Origin: Erwinia sp. 198
GTDB lineage: Bacteria > Pseudomonadota > Gammaproteobacteria > Enterobacterales > Enterobacteriaceae
Reading direction: 5' to 3'
DNA: 64,000 nucleotides
Assembly: GCF_003937915.1 (NCBI RefSeq)
Contig: NZ_RHUM01000001.1
Span: 186,001 to 250,000, forward strand
Below, piece by piece: positions 1 through 9,651 of this stretch (position 1 is its first letter; each line of letters begins with the position of its first letter). The position numbers were made by a program, and so were the translations under genes. The notes under the pieces are model-generated. The model worked only from the letters and a program-made list of their open reading frames with translations, was not told the DNA's origin and did no database searches.

Positions 1-44
1 CGGGTGACAAGCAGCTTCAGCTGTGACTGCGGGTTTTGCTCCAT
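1..44 (-). CDS. rpoD: RNA polymerase sigma-70 factor RpoD, N-terminal fragment
   Basis: Only the first 14 codons lie in the window; the gene continues beyond the left edge. Read on the minus strand from the ATG at 44, the peptide MEQNPQSQLKLLVT is the very conserved N-terminus of enterobacterial RpoD, the primary sigma factor. It lies 261 bases downstream of dnaG, as expected for the third gene of the rpsU-dnaG-rpoD macromolecular synthesis operon. The identification rests on the exact N-terminal match and the operon position. Confidence 0.93.
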   Translation of the reverse strand, partial: MEQNPQSQLKLLVT

Positions 45-156
45 AAGACGGTATCCACACTTCTGTTAAATTAGATTGGTGTTGGTCGGCTAAGTTTAAG
101 CAGCCAACAATAACAGTGAGGGCGTTGGATTATTGCCGCTGCCCATCGTGGCGGCT

Positions 157-173
157 GCCAGGCTCAACCTGGC
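157..173 (-). other. dnaG-rpoD intergenic hairpin
   Basis: Bases 45-305 separate dnaG from rpoD and hold no gene. A perfect 6-bp stem (GCCAGG/CCTGGC, 5-nt loop) sits at 157-173. In E. coli the dnaG-rpoD junction of the operon mRNA is cut by RNase E so that dnaG and rpoD messages decay differently. This hairpin could mark such a site, but that is inference. Confidence 0.3.
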
Positions 174-305
174 GGATAGTCGGCACTTAAGCCGCGGATA
201 TGCTGACAGAAGCTTTTTCCTGCCGGTTTGTCTGCTGATAACGTTTAAACCGGCTGCGACGATATGCGCTTCATCATATTTTCATCGCCGCTGTTAATCC
301 GTTTG

Positions 306-2051
306 TTACTGTTTTTTCAGGGCCTGGCTGAGCGTCCAGAATTCACGACGCTCTTCGGCATTCAGGCCGTGCGTGCGGTCACGCGCAATTAACTCTTCCA
401 GCCTGCGCTCCAGCGCCGCATCATACATACTGGCCAGCGAGTCCTTGAACATGGTTTCCACTTCATCCTCAACTATCATGTGGTTCCATGTTGCCAGCGT
501 TTCAAGGCTTTGGCTAAATTTTGTGCCGCGATAAAGTTCCAGTAACTGGCCGGTCGTCAGGCCAGGGTGCGCCACGCAAGTACTCACTAACTCTACGAAT
601 AGCGGGAACCCGGGAAGCTCCGAATTATTCAGCCCCTCCAACGAAGGGACCATCGTCGCCAGCTCCGGATTCTGGATCAGCAATCCAATCAGTATACGCA
701 TGGTTGTGCGTTTTAGCTGGGGCTGCTGGGGCAACTTCGCGCCTTCGCTTTGCTTTGGCAGCAGTTTTTCCAGCTGGCTATCGTCCAGAATGCCCAGTTT
801 GTTGCCCAGTTCCTGACGCAGATAGATACGCAGCGTTTCCCCTGGTACCTGGCTAATCAGCGGCAGCGCCAGCGTACTCAGCTGTGCCCTGCCGTCCGGG
901 GAACGCAGATCCACCTGCGGCATCAGCGTATCGAACAGGAAAGCGGAGAGCGGCATCGCCTGCTCCATCCGCGCCTCGAACGCGTCTTTTCCCTCTTTCC
1001 GCACCAGCGTATCGGGATCTTCGCCGTCCGGCAGAAACATAAAGCGTAGCTGACGTCCGTCATTCATGTAAGGCAATGCGGTTTCCAGCGCACGCCATGC
1101 CGCTTCCCGACCCGCTCTGTCGCCGTCGTAGCAGCAAATTACCGTATCGGTCGTGCGAAAAAGCAGTTGGATATGCTCGGGGGTGGTGGAAGTGCCGAGC
1201 GATGCAACCGCATAATCAATACCGAACTGCGCCAGCGCCACCACGTCCATGTAGCCTTCCACCACCAGAAGCTTAGCGGGTTCCGGATGTTTCTTTTGCG
1301 CTTCATACAGGCCGTACAGCTGGCGGCCTTTATGGAATATTTCGGTTTCCGGCGAGTTAAGGTATTTAGGGAGTGCATCGCCGACCACGCGGCCGCCAAA
1401 CCCGATAACTCGTCCACGCTTATCGTGGATAGGAAACATAATGCGTTCACGAAAACGATCGTAGCTGCGTCCCTGATCGTTGGTGACCAGCATACCGGCA
1501 TCGCTCAGAGACTGGCGATCTTCCTGACTGCGACCAAAACGTTTTAGCGCGTTATCCCAACCCGCAGGCGCAAAGCCAATCGAAAAGTGCCGGATAACAT
1601 CGTCGCTAAGACCGCGTTTGGTAAGATAATCGCGCGCGCCAGCCGCCTGGTTCTGCGTAAGTGACTGCTGGTAGAAATCATTCAGGCTGCTCATCAGCTG
1701 ATAAAGACTCTGGCGCTGATGGCGCTCTAACTGACTGGGGCCGGAACCGCTCTCATAGGGCACTTCGAGGCCATAAAGCGTTGCCAGTTCTTCAATGCTT
1801 TCGACGAACTCCAGCCGATCGTAGTTCATTAAAAAATCGATCGCGTTGCCGTGTGCGCCGCAGCCGAAGCAGTGGTAAAACTGTTTTTCACCGTTGACGG
1901 TAAAAGAGGGCGTCTTTTCGTTATGAAAGGGACAGCACGCGTGATAGTTCTTGCCCTGCTTCTTTAGCTTTACGCGCGCATCGATAAGATCCACGATGTC
2001 CGTGCGAGCCAGCAAGTCATTGATAAATACGCGTGGAATTCGTCCAGCCAT
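306..2051 (-). CDS. dnaG: DNA primase DnaG
   Basis: DnaG synthesises the short RNA primers that start leading strands and Okazaki fragments, working with DnaB helicase at the fork. The 581-residue product has exactly the usual enterobacterial length. The N-terminal CHC2 zinc finger is visible (C40, H43, C61, C64), followed by the TOPRIM catalytic core (VVEGYMDVVAL near residue 265, then a DGDRAG motif) and the C-terminal DnaB-binding domain. It is the middle gene of rpsU-dnaG-rpoD. The ATG at 2051 begins MAGRIPRVFI, as in other enterics. Nothing is odd about it. Confidence 0.98.
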   Translation of the reverse strand: MAGRIPRVFINDLLARTDIVDLIDARVKLKKQGKNYHACCPFHNEKTPSFTVNGEKQFYHCFGCGAHGNAIDFLMNYDRLEFVESIEELATLYGLEVPYESGSGPSQLERHQRQSLYQLMSSLNDFYQQSLTQNQAAGARDYLTKRGLSDDVIRHFSIGFAPAGWDNALKRFGRSQEDRQSLSDAGMLVTNDQGRSYDRFRERIMFPIHDKRGRVIGFGGRVVGDALPKYLNSPETEIFHKGRQLYGLYEAQKKHPEPAKLLVVEGYMDVVALAQFGIDYAVASLGTSTTPEHIQLLFRTTDTVICCYDGDRAGREAAWRALETALPYMNDGRQLRFMFLPDGEDPDTLVRKEGKDAFEARMEQAMPLSAFLFDTLMPQVDLRSPDGRAQLSTLALPLISQVPGETLRIYLRQELGNKLGILDDSQLEKLLPKQSEGAKLPQQPQLKRTTMRILIGLLIQNPELATMVPSLEGLNNSELPGFPLFVELVSTCVAHPGLTTGQLLELYRGTKFSQSLETLATWNHMIVEDEVETMFKDSLASMYDAALERRLEELIARDRTHGLNAEERREFWTLSQALKKQ

Positions 2052-2077
2052 AGGCCTATCAGCTCATAAACGAGAAC

Positions 2078-2110
2078 AAGCCGCGCATTCCTTTCGGAAA
2101 GCACGGCCTT
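2078..2110 (-). terminator. rpsU-dnaG intergenic hairpin (T1-like attenuator)
   Basis: On the minus strand a long imperfect hairpin closes on a GAAA tetraloop (AAGGCCGTGC...GCGCGGCTT arms) and is followed by GTTCTCGTTT. E. coli has a partial terminator (T1) at this junction that gives more rpsU than dnaG transcript. Position and structure fit the same role here. Confidence 0.5.
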
Positions 2111-2156
2111 GTATACTACTACTGGTCTGTGAAGCCTGAGGGCAAGCCCTCAATAA

Positions 2157-2411
<255 letters not shown>

Positions 2412-2442
2412 TCAGTGCCAGCTTGTTTCAAAATGGTGCGGA

Positions 2443-2472
2443 ATTTTACTCCAACACAGGCTGCGTTGTAAA
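2443..2472 (-). promoter_or_regulatory. Putative sigma-70 promoter for rpsU-dnaG-rpoD
   Basis: Minus-strand TTTACA (2472-2467) and TAAAAT (2448-2443) are separated by 18 bases, about 70 bases upstream of the rpsU ATG. A second possible -10 (TATACT) lies further upstream near 2550. The 2373-2675 gap between rpsU and tsaD holds only such divergent promoter sequence. Confidence 0.5.
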
Positions 2473-2675
2473 GCACCATAGCATAATGTCTCACCAACAG
2501 ATGCGCCTGTGCGGCTGCCGGTTTTTTCAGGGCAAGGAGTATACCGTACTCGAAGAGGCGAGGCGATGAAATTTTCCTCTTATCGATCATGGCCATCGGT
2601 GGATAACGCGGAAATTTGCCGCAGCGCGAAGCGGCTTCATGTTACACTGCGCGCCGCAAGAATGAGGTAAATGCC

Positions 2676-3698
2676 ATGCGTGTGCTCGGAATAGAAACTT
2701 CCTGCGATGAAACCGGTATCGCGATTTACGACGATAACGCCGGATTGCTCGCTAACCAACTTTACAGCCAGGTCAAACTGCACGCCGACTACGGCGGCGT
2801 GGTGCCGGAACTGGCCTCGCGCGATCACGTGCGTAAAACCGTGCCTTTAATTCAGGCTGCCCTAAAAGAGGCGGGCCTGCAGGCGCAAGATATAGATGCT
2901 GTCGCCTATACCGCAGGGCCTGGCCTTGTTGGCGCGCTGCTGGTCGGGGCGACCATTGGCCGTTCGCTGGCCTTTGCCTGGAACGTGCCGGCGGTGCCGG
3001 TACACCATATGGAAGGGCATCTGCTGGCGCCGATGCTGGAAGATAATCCGCCTGCGTTTCCCTTCGTCGCGCTGCTGGTGTCCGGCGGTCATACGCAGCT
3101 GATTAGCGTCACCGGCATCGGTGAATACCAGCTGCTTGGCGAATCCGTGGATGATGCGGCCGGCGAAGCCTTCGATAAGACGGCCAAGCTGCTGGGTCTG
3201 GACTATCCGGGCGGGCCGATGCTGTCGAAAATGGCGCAGCAGGGCGTGGAAAAGCGCTTTATCTTTCCGCGTCCTATGACCGACAGGCCGGGGCTGGATT
3301 TCAGCTTTTCCGGTTTGAAGACCTTCGCAGCGAATACCATTCGTGAAAACGCCAATGACGATCAAACGCGTGCGGATGTAGCCCGCGCCTTTGAAGATGC
3401 CGTGGTGGATACGCTGATTATCAAATGCAAGCGCGCGCTGGAGCAAACCGGCTTCACCCGTCTGGTGATCGCGGGTGGCGTCAGCGCTAACCGTACGCTG
3501 CGCACCAGAATGGCCGACGTGATGCGAGCGCGGGGCGGAGAGGTGTTTTACGCCAGGCCGGAATTCTGCACCGATAACGGCGCGATGATCGCCTATGCGG
3601 GGATGGTCAGACTCAAAGGCGGAACCAGTAACGATCTGAGCGTCAGCGTCCGTCCGCGCTGGCCGCTTGCGGAACTGTCGCCGCTGCAAAACGACTGA
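2676..3698 (+). CDS. tsaD: tRNA N6-adenosine threonylcarbamoyltransferase TsaD
   Basis: TsaD, with TsaB and TsaE, transfers the threonylcarbamoyl group from TC-AMP to A37 of ANN-decoding tRNAs. The 340-residue product carries the ASKHA-type ATPase fold: the N-terminal [12 protein letters not shown] motif, HHMEGH metal-binding histidines (residues about 110-115), the SGGHT loop near 137 and GGVSANR near 270. The ATG at 2676 is chosen over an upstream TTG because GAGGTA sits 6-7 bases before it and the protein then begins MRVLGIETS as in E. coli. It is divergent from rpsU, a conserved arrangement. Confidence 0.97.
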   Translation: MRVLGIETSCDETGIAIYDDNAGLLANQLYSQVKLHADYGGVVPELASRDHVRKTVPLIQAALKEAGLQAQDIDAVAYTAGPGLVGALLVGATIGRSLAFAWNVPAVPVHHMEGHLLAPMLEDNPPAFPFVALLVSGGHTQLISVTGIGEYQLLGESVDDAAGEAFDKTAKLLGLDYPGGPMLSKMAQQGVEKRFIFPRPMTDRPGLDFSFSGLKTFAANTIRENANDDQTRADVARAFEDAVVDTLIIKCKRALEQTGFTRLVIAGGVSANRTLRTRMADVMRARGGEVFYARPEFCTDNGAMIAYAGMVRLKGGTSNDLSVSVRPRWPLAELSPLQND

Positions 3699-3754
3699 CG
3701 TTAAAGCGGCACAGCTTGCAGAACCGCCGCCGCTACAGCGCGACAGACGGTAAA

Positions 3755-3790
3755 GCGCCATTGCTCACGGCGATGGCGCGGTTTGTTATT
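3755..3790 (+). terminator. Rho-independent terminator after tsaD
   Basis: A 10-bp stem (GCGCCATTGC/GCGATGGCGC with one G-T pair, loop TCACG) is followed by GGTTTGTTATT. It lies 57 bases past the tsaD stop and faces the end of the small minus-strand peptide gene, so it may work in both directions. Confidence 0.6.
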
Positions 3791-3813
3791 CGACCGGTTG
3801 CCCATCAGGCCAT

Positions 3814-3903
3814 TCAGCCAGCCGCCGACCAGAGAATACCGACGACAGCGCTTTCGATCATCCCGCCGATCTGCATTACTTCATACCGTGTTAATTCTTT
3901 CAT
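3814..3903 (-). CDS. Tiny double-glycine-leader peptide (bacteriocin/pheromone-like)
   Basis: A 29-codon frame encodes MKELTRYEVMQIGG followed by MIESAVVGILWSAAG. The first half looks like a double-glycine leader of the type cut by C39 peptidase ABC exporters (charged M-K/R-E-L start, hydrophobic residues at -4, -7 and -12 relative to GG). The second half is a 15-residue hydrophobic, Gly/Ala-rich stretch, too short for most class II bacteriocins but possible for a signalling or microcin-like peptide. An AGGA Shine-Dalgarno stands 7 bases before the ATG. It lies just below a terminator hairpin downstream of plsY. I see no exporter, immunity or peptidase gene in the window. The function is unknown and the call is an inference from motif and ribosome site. 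Confidence 0.5.
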   Translation of the reverse strand: MKELTRYEVMQIGGMIESAVVGILWSAAG

Positions 3904-3919
3904 CACATTTTCCTGTCAT

Positions 3920-3950
3920 AAAAAAGAAACCCGCATCTTAAGTGCGGGTT
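3920..3950 (-). terminator. Rho-independent terminator between plsY and the small peptide gene
   Basis: On the minus strand AACCCGCA and TGCGGGTT form a perfect 8-bp stem with a 7-nt loop, followed by TTCTTTTTT. It ends plsY transcription about 70-100 bases after its stop codon. The U-run ends only a few bases before the Shine-Dalgarno of the small peptide gene, so it could also act as an attenuator for that gene. Confidence 0.75.
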
Positions 3951-4020
3951 AACGATCTTATTGAATTAACCCAAAGGGCCTAATCCTGCTTTTATATAAT
4001 TAACAGGATGTTAAGTGATT

Positions 4021-4617
4021 TTATTTGCGCTTTTTCTTCCAGATTTTAGTTTCCTGGCCGCGCCAGAGACGCTGGATATTGTCATGATGGCGCAACAGCA
4101 CCAGGCAGGAAAGCATCGCTACCGGAAAAGTCAGTTGCGGTTTAAACCACCAGACATAAAACGGCGCGATTAGCGCGCTGATAATGGCGCCTAACGACGA
4201 ATAGCCGCTCAGCAGGACGGTCAGCAGCCAGGTACCGGTCATCAGGCCGGTGAGATCCCAGCCAATCGGCGCGATGGCGCCAAACGCCGTCGCCACGCCT
4301 TTACCGCCTTTAAACCGGAAAAAGACCGGGTAGATATGACCCAGACAGGCCGCGATAGCGATCAGGCCAAGCCAGAAGGGCGAAAGTCCGTAATGATAGG
4401 CCAGCCAGACCGGCAGCATACCTTTCAGGATATCAAACAGCAGGACGAGCAGCGCAGGCGCTTTACCGCCAAGACGCAACACGTTAGTGGCGCCGGGATT
4501 GCCGGATCCATTCTGCCGCGGGTCGGGTAATCTGAACAGTCGGCATACCAGGATTGCGCTGGAAATGGAGCCGCACAGATACGCGAAAAGGATCATACCG
4601 GGCGCGAATACACTCAT
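4021..4617 (-). CDS. plsY: Glycerol-3-phosphate acyltransferase PlsY
   Basis: PlsY is an inner-membrane enzyme that uses acyl-phosphate (made by PlsX) to acylate glycerol-3-phosphate, the first step of phospholipid synthesis. The 198-residue product is mostly transmembrane and shows the family loops [12 protein letters not shown] (about residues 37-48), [10 protein letters not shown] (about 104-113) and the lysine/arginine-rich tail IWKKKRK. Length is close to the usual 205. It is divergent from folB, the conserved enteric arrangement. Confidence 0.96.
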   Translation of the reverse strand: MSVFAPGMILFAYLCGSISSAILVCRLFRLPDPRQNGSGNPGATNVLRLGGKAPALLVLLFDILKGMLPVWLAYHYGLSPFWLGLIAIAACLGHIYPVFFRFKGGKGVATAFGAIAPIGWDLTGLMTGTWLLTVLLSGYSSLGAIISALIAPFYVWWFKPQLTFPVAMLSCLVLLRHHDNIQRLWRGQETKIWKKKRK

Positions 4618-4724
4618 AACACCGTTCCGTCTTCAGGGGGTCGTTTTGTTCTCGTCATCCGTGGATAATACGCATAATCCGTCGGAAGTGGTATCCGGCA
4701 ACCGCAAAAACAGAGACTCGCATC

Positions 4725-5084
4725 ATGGATATTGTATTTATTGAACAGCTGTCGGTTATCACGACTATTGGCGTTTACGACTGGGAACAGACGATTTCGC
4801 AGAAGCTGGTGTTCGATGTCGAAATGGCCTGGGATAACCGTAAAGCTGCGGCCAGCGACGACGTCAACGACTGTCTGAGCTATGCCGACGTAGCCGAAGC
4901 GATAATCAACCATGTCGCAGGCGGTCGCTTCGCGTTGGTTGAGCGCGTGGCAGAAGAAGTTGCCACCCTGCTGCTGACGCGTTTCCGGTCGCCGTGGGTG
5001 CGGATCAAACTGAGCAAGCCGGGCGCGGTAGCGCAGGCGCTTCAGGTTGGTGTAATCATCGAACGAGGGACTATTCCGAAATAA
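4725..5084 (+). CDS. folB: Dihydroneopterin aldolase FolB
   Basis: FolB cleaves 7,8-dihydroneopterin to 6-hydroxymethyl-dihydropterin and glycolaldehyde in folate synthesis. The 119-residue protein begins MDIVFIEQLSVITTIGVYDWE and contains the conserved DCLSYADVAEAI segment and the KPGAVAQA loop of the pterin site. The short length is normal; the enzyme is an octamer of such subunits. It is monocistronic, ending before a terminator hairpin and divergent from plsY. Confidence 0.96.
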   Translation: MDIVFIEQLSVITTIGVYDWEQTISQKLVFDVEMAWDNRKAAASDDVNDCLSYADVAEAIINHVAGGRFALVERVAEEVATLLLTRFRSPWVRIKLSKPGAVAQALQVGVIIERGTIPK

Positions 5085-5142
5085 GCGCAATGTGATTGCC
5101 ATCACGATGAAACCAAACCACATTATGGGCTGTCTGAGGATT

Positions 5143-5197
5143 GGCCCGCCTTTCTGCGGGCACAATTTTGGCGGTGGCGTACAGCGACCGCCTTTTT
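5143..5197 (+). terminator. Tandem terminator-like hairpins after folB
   Basis: Two hairpins follow folB: GCCCGC/GCGGGC (5143-5160) and GGCGGT/ACCGCC (5170-5192), the latter followed by TTTTT. The second ends only 17 bases before the uppP Shine-Dalgarno, so a promoter for uppP must lie within or just after this segment, or readthrough feeds uppP. Confidence 0.55.
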
Positions 5198-5228
5198 AAT
5201 GGCTTTGATACGGATAGGGGTAGATTTG

Positions 5229-6047
5229 ATGGCAGATATTCATCAGCTATGGGTGGCAGCAATCCTTGGGATTGTTGAGGGGTTAACGGAGTTTCTCCCC
5301 GTTTCTTCCACCGGGCACATGATCATTGTCGGTCATCTGTTGGGCTTTGAAGGTGATAAAGCCGATACATTTGAAGTAGTTATTCAGCTGGGATCGATCC
5401 TGGCGGTGGTAGTGATGTTCTGGCGTCGTCTGTTTGGCCTGATTGGCATCCACTTTGGCAAAGTGCCGCACGAAGGGACAGGGAAAGGGCATCTGACGCT
5501 GATCCACATCCTGCTGGGTATGGTGCCGGCCGTGGTGATTGGCCTGATTTTTCACGATAAAATTAAAACGCTTTTCAATCCCATTAACGTGATGTACGCG
5601 CTGGTCGTTGGCGGCGTTCTGCTGCTGGCGGCGGAATATCTCAAACCCAAACAGCCTAAAGCCGTAGGGATTGACGATATGACTTACCGTCAGGCCTTTA
5701 TGATTGGCTGTTTCCAGTGTCTGGCGCTGTGGCCGGGCTTTTCTCGCTCCGGCGCGACCATTTCCGGCGGAATGCTGATGGGCGTAAGTCGTTATGCGGC
5801 CTCCGAGTTCTCATTCCTTCTGGCTGTGCCGATGATGATGGGCGCGACGGTGCTGGATCTGTATAAGAGCCTGGGCTTCCTGACGATGGCCGATATGCCA
5901 ATGTTCGCCGTAGGTTTCCTCACGGCCTTCGTGGTGGCGCTGATTGCTATCAAGGTCTTCCTGAAGCTAATCCAGCGTATCTCCTTCGTTCCTTTCGCTA
6001 TCTACCGCTTTATTGTGGCCGCTGCGGTCTACATGATTTTCGTCTAG
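5229..6047 (+). CDS. uppP: Undecaprenyl-diphosphatase UppP (BacA)
   Basis: This integral membrane phosphatase converts undecaprenyl pyrophosphate to undecaprenyl phosphate, recycling the lipid carrier for peptidoglycan and O-antigen; high dosage gives bacitracin resistance. The 272-residue product carries the family motifs [14 protein letters not shown] (about 17-30) and [13 protein letters not shown] (about 171-183) and eight or so hydrophobic segments. The ATG at 5229 follows AGGGGT and gives [14 protein letters not shown], aligning with E. coli; the upstream in-frame ATG at 5199 lies inside terminator sequence and is rejected. Confidence 0.97.
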   Translation: MADIHQLWVAAILGIVEGLTEFLPVSSTGHMIIVGHLLGFEGDKADTFEVVIQLGSILAVVVMFWRRLFGLIGIHFGKVPHEGTGKGHLTLIHILLGMVPAVVIGLIFHDKIKTLFNPINVMYALVVGGVLLLAAEYLKPKQPKAVGIDDMTYRQAFMIGCFQCLALWPGFSRSGATISGGMLMGVSRYAASEFSFLLAVPMMMGATVLDLYKSLGFLTMADMPMFAVGFLTAFVVALIAIKVFLKLIQRISFVPFAIYRFIVAAAVYMIFV

Positions 6048-6050
6048 TCA

Positions 6051-6082
6051 AAAAAAGCCGGACGTTTGTCCGGCTTCTTTTT
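6051..6082. terminator. Bidirectional terminator between uppP and cca
   Basis: AAGCCGGAC and GTCCGGCTT form a perfect 9-bp stem with a GTTT loop, flanked by an A-run on the left and CTTTTT on the right. It separates the convergent uppP and cca genes and its right side touches the cca stop codon. Confidence 0.88.
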
Positions 6083-7307
6083 AAAGCGGCTCTGCCCGCC
6101 AGGCTGCCAGTGCGGCAATACGCCTTCGCGTTAGCTCTTCCCTGACCTCCACGCCTTTGTAACCCGCCGCGACCACCTCTTTGGTCGACACGTTCTGCAC
6201 AATCGCAAACGCCTTGCGCAGATAGTCGCCCTGCGGGTAAGCATTGTTCTCAAATCCGGTGCGGCCGCGCGCGTCTGCTTCGCTGGTCAGCGCAATTTGC
6301 TCCACGCGATGGGGCTTGCGCCAGGCGTCAATGCGATCAAAGAGGGCGACCAGCGTTTCCGGACTTTGTCGCTCGACGGTATGCACTAAATCGTGAAACT
6401 CCGTTACCAGCAGCGCCAGATCGCGAATGGCGTTCGGCACGCGCAGGCGCTGGCAAAGCTGCTCCACCAGCGGCACGCCCGCCGGGCCGTGACCATGATG
6501 GCTCGGCCATTTTTCCGGCGGCGTCAGCGCTTTGCCGACGTCATGAAACAGCGTGGCGAAACGCACGTCCACTTCATCGCTCAGCTCTGCGGCAATGGCC
6601 AGCGTCATCAGCGTATGCACGCCGGTATCGATTTCCGGATGCCATTTGGCCGGTGCCGGCACGCCGTAAAGATTGTCCAGCTCGGGAAAAAGCACGGCGA
6701 GGGCACCGCAGTCGCGCAGCACCTGAAAATAGACCTGGGGCATGCGGCTTTCCAGCGCTTTTTCGGTCTCTTTCCAGACGCGCTCGGGCGTCAGCTCGCT
6801 CAGTTCGCCGCTTTCCGCCATTGAGCGCATCAGCGCCAGCGTTTCACCGGCAATCACGAAGCCAAGGTGAGCAAAACGCGCGGCAAAGCGCGCCACGCGC
6901 AGCACGCGCAGCGGATCTTCATTAAAAGCGGCTGAAACATGGCGCAGCTGGCGCTGTTCGATATCGGCACGGCCATTGTAAGGATCGTAATAGCGGCCCT
7001 CATCATCCTGAGCGATGGCGTTAATAGTCAGATCGCGACGCTGCAAATCCTGCTCCAGCGTCACGTCCGGCGCGGCATAGCAAACAAAACCGGTATAGCC
7101 GCTGCCGTTTTTGCGCTCGGTGCGCGCCAGCGCGTATTCCTGCTGCGTGTCAGGATGCAGGAACACGGGGAAATCGCGGCCGACCTGCTGAAAGCCGAGC
7201 GCCAGCATCTCGGCAGGCGAAGCGCCTACCACCACCCAATCTTTGTCTTTGACCGGCAAATTCAACAGGGCATCGCGTACCGCGCCACCGACAAGATAAC
7301 TCTTCAC
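6081..7307 (-). CDS. cca: CCA tRNA nucleotidyltransferase (multifunctional)
   Basis: Cca adds or repairs the 3'-CCA of tRNAs using CTP and ATP, without a nucleic acid template. The 408-residue product shows the class II nucleotidyltransferase signature GGAVRDALL with DKDW (catalytic aspartates about 21 and 23), the [10 protein letters not shown] and RVARFAARF segments, and the C-terminal HD domain ([13 protein letters not shown]) typical of the gammaproteobacterial enzyme with phosphatase and phosphodiesterase activity. The start is GTG at 7307 with GGGAG about 8 bases upstream, as in E. coli. Confidence 0.97.
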   Translation of the reverse strand: MKSYLVGGAVRDALLNLPVKDKDWVVVGASPAEMLALGFQQVGRDFPVFLHPDTQQEYALARTERKNGSGYTGFVCYAAPDVTLEQDLQRRDLTINAIAQDDEGRYYDPYNGRADIEQRQLRHVSAAFNEDPLRVLRVARFAARFAHLGFVIAGETLALMRSMAESGELSELTPERVWKETEKALESRMPQVYFQVLRDCGALAVLFPELDNLYGVPAPAKWHPEIDTGVHTLMTLAIAAELSDEVDVRFATLFHDVGKALTPPEKWPSHHGHGPAGVPLVEQLCQRLRVPNAIRDLALLVTEFHDLVHTVERQSPETLVALFDRIDAWRKPHRVEQIALTSEADARGRTGFENNAYPQGDYLRKAFAIVQNVSTKEVVAAGYKGVEVREELTRRRIAALAAWRAEPL

Positions 7308-7432
7308 TACAGGCTCCCGGACTAAATTTTTCTGGCATCATACGTGAAGTGTAGAAGCTCTCCTACCGTTGTGAAGCGCCTGGCCGGTGGACAAAAAGAG
7401 GAGAAGGGCACCGCAAGATGCCCGGCAAAGCC

Positions 7433-8053
7433 TCAGCTCATCCAGCGATCTTTTTTCTTGCGGCTGGGGATCATATGCGGCAACAGCAAACCGAGCAGGA
7501 GACCGACCCCGGCTACGCCGCCGCCATACATAAACCACTGCATAATGATGGTACGCTGCTTGTCATCAAGCTGCACGTTAGCAGCGCTGACTTTTTTCTG
7601 CGCCACGATGAGCTCGTTTTTCAGCTTCTGATTTTCCGCTTTCAGGCCGTTGATCACGTCATCACTGCCCGCGACTTTCTTCTGCATTTCCGCCGTGCGC
7701 TGGTTCCAGCTGCCGTCGATATTGGCCAGCTTATCGGTCAAATCCTTTACCTGCTGTTCCAGCTGTGGGACGCGAGTGCGCAGGCTTGGCTGCTCACTGA
7801 GCTGCGCCAGCGGGATCCATGACGTACGGCCGTTAGCATCCCGGATCTGAGCATAATGCGTATCATTATTGGTCTGTACCAACGCCACTTCTTCACCCGC
7901 GTTCAGCGTGCCCGTCAGGCGGTAGCTGTCGCTGGGACCGCTGCGTACCCAGGTGGAAAGTTCGTCTGAAATATAGCGCTTCTCTTCGGCATGAAGCGAG
8001 GCGGCAACGCTGAAAGTCAGTAAAGTGAGGCCAAGTAAATGCGTTTTTTTCAT
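7433..8053 (-). CDS. ygiM: SH3 domain membrane protein YgiM (TIGR04211 family)
   Basis: The 206-residue product matches E. coli YgiM in length and layout: signal peptide (1-22, cleavage near LHA-EE), a bacterial SH3 domain (about 25-90, ISDELSTWVRSGPSDSYR), a coiled coil (about 95-165), a C-terminal transmembrane segment and a basic tail RKKKDRWMS. Its role is not established; SH3 domains often bind peptidoglycan. The ATG at 8053 is chosen because it gives the signal peptide; an upstream in-frame extension of 42 codons lacks family support. It precedes cca by 125 bases in the same direction. Confidence 0.9.
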   Translation of the reverse strand: MKKTHLLGLTLLTFSVAASLHAEEKRYISDELSTWVRSGPSDSYRLTGTLNAGEEVALVQTNNDTHYAQIRDANGRTSWIPLAQLSEQPSLRTRVPQLEQQVKDLTDKLANIDGSWNQRTAEMQKKVAGSDDVINGLKAENQKLKNELIVAQKKVSAANVQLDDKQRTIIMQWFMYGGGVAGVGLLLGLLLPHMIPSRKKKDRWMS

Positions 8054-8321
8054 TCGGTATCTTTTTTGTGAGTGCGGAAAAAAAAGTAATGGCACAGTCT
8101 GGAGATGGCTCGCATAAAGCTGAATGAGAACTATCCTGGACTCGACCTGATGCGCAAAGCGCCAGGAAAAGCGGGACAACCAGGGCGATTGTGCATTACT
8201 CTTTTCGTCATCTCTGGCTTGCCCGTTACCAGCGGTTTTCGACTTCGCACTGCATAAAAGCCGAGGCCGCAGGGTATAATCTGGCCTTTGTTGACCGTGC
8301 CGCTAATCTGATTAAGAAAAT

Positions 8322-9623
8322 ATGACCATAGAAATTGAATTAAAGTTCATTACCACGCCCGAAGGTGCCGAAAAGCTGCCGGCTCGTCTTGCGGCCTGGC
8401 CAAACGTGCACAGCGCGCCGCAGAAACTGACCAACATCTATTTTGAAACGCCGGATCGCCAGCTGCGTCGCTGGGATATGGGGCTGCGTATTCGCGGCTT
8501 CGGTGACAGCTATGAAATGACGCTGAAAACGGCGGGGAAAACCGTCGGCGGTCTGCATCAGCGCCCGGAATACAATGTAGCCTTGCAAAAGCCCGAACTG
8601 GCCATCGCGCTGCTGCCGGCGGAAATCTGGCCGCAGGGCTGTGATGTGGCGGCGCTACAGGCGCAGCTGCAGCCGCTGTTCAGCACTCATTTTATACGGG
8701 AAAAGTGGGTGGTTACTTACCTGAATAGCGAGATTGAAGTGGCTTTTGACCACGGCGAAGTGCAGGCGGGCGAGCTGAGCGAGCCGTTGAATGAAATCGA
8801 GCTGGAGCTGAAAACCGGCGAACGTGCCGACCTTATGGCCTTTGCGGCTGAACTGGCGGACATGGGCGGACTGCGTTTGGGCAGCCTGAGCAAAGCCGCG
8901 CGCGGTTACGGCCTTGCGCAGGGTCAGATCCAGCGCGAGTTGCGCCCGCTGCCAATCCTGAAAGTGAAGCCGAAAGCCACGGTTGAAGAGGGGATGCTGG
9001 GCGCTTTTACGCTGGCGCTTAGTCAGTGGCAGTATCATGAAGAGCTGTGGCTGCGCGGCACTCCGGCTGCGCTGCGTGGCATCAACGAAGCGCTGGAAAC
9101 GCTGCGTCAGGGTTTTGCTCTATTCGGCACGCTGGTGCCGCGTAAGGCCAGCAGCGAACTGCGTCAGAAGCTGAACGAGCTGGAAGAAACGCTGGCGGAG
9201 AAAAAGCCGCAGCCGTCGCTCTGTTTTACGCCGCTGTGGCTACAAACCCAGTTGGCGCTTACTAACTGGATAGCGAGCGAGGGCTGGCGTCCGTTTATCG
9301 ACAGCAAAACCGACAGCAGGCTGCAAGGCTCCTTTAAGCGCTTCTGCGACATCATGCTGGGCCGCGTTTCTGCCGATCTGAAAGAGACGTTTGCCCACGT
9401 GCGTCAGACCAGTGAGTATCAGGACAAGCTGACCCGTTTGCAGCGCCAGCTGCTTGCCGCACGTCTGCTGGCCGGGGCCTATGACGAAACCGCCGTGGCG
9501 GCCTGGCTGGGCGCGTGGGAACAGCTGGCCCACGCGATTAAAACGCATCAGGAAGCCTGGCTGGAGTCGTATCGCCATCAGGCGCTGAAGCAGCCGGTTT
9601 TCTGGAAAAACGGCGGCGCCTGA
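8322..9623 (+). CDS. ygiF: Inorganic triphosphatase YgiF (CYTH-CHAD)
   Basis: YgiF hydrolyses inorganic tripolyphosphate. The 433-residue length equals E. coli YgiF. The N-terminal CYTH domain starts with the hallmark ExExK motif (EIELKF at residues 3-8) and runs to about 200; the C-terminal half (about 215-430) is a histidine-rich CHAD helical domain thought to bind polyphosphate. It is followed after 28 bases by glnE with its own Shine-Dalgarno and probably forms an operon with it, as in E. coli. Confidence 0.94.
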   Translation: MTIEIELKFITTPEGAEKLPARLAAWPNVHSAPQKLTNIYFETPDRQLRRWDMGLRIRGFGDSYEMTLKTAGKTVGGLHQRPEYNVALQKPELAIALLPAEIWPQGCDVAALQAQLQPLFSTHFIREKWVVTYLNSEIEVAFDHGEVQAGELSEPLNEIELELKTGERADLMAFAAELADMGGLRLGSLSKAARGYGLAQGQIQRELRPLPILKVKPKATVEEGMLGAFTLALSQWQYHEELWLRGTPAALRGINEALETLRQGFALFGTLVPRKASSELRQKLNELEETLAEKKPQPSLCFTPLWLQTQLALTNWIASEGWRPFIDSKTDSRLQGSFKRFCDIMLGRVSADLKETFAHVRQTSEYQDKLTRLQRQLLAARLLAGAYDETAVAAWLGAWEQLAHAIKTHQEAWLESYRHQALKQPVFWKNGGA

Positions 9624-9651
9624 TTTCGACCGCCCTCACAGGGAGTTACCT

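Noticed and set aside
2862-3761. Long minus-strand frame (299 codons) antisense to tsaD.
   Set aside because: Composition is the Arg/His/Gln-rich pattern of an antisense shadow, and tsaD on the other strand is unambiguous.
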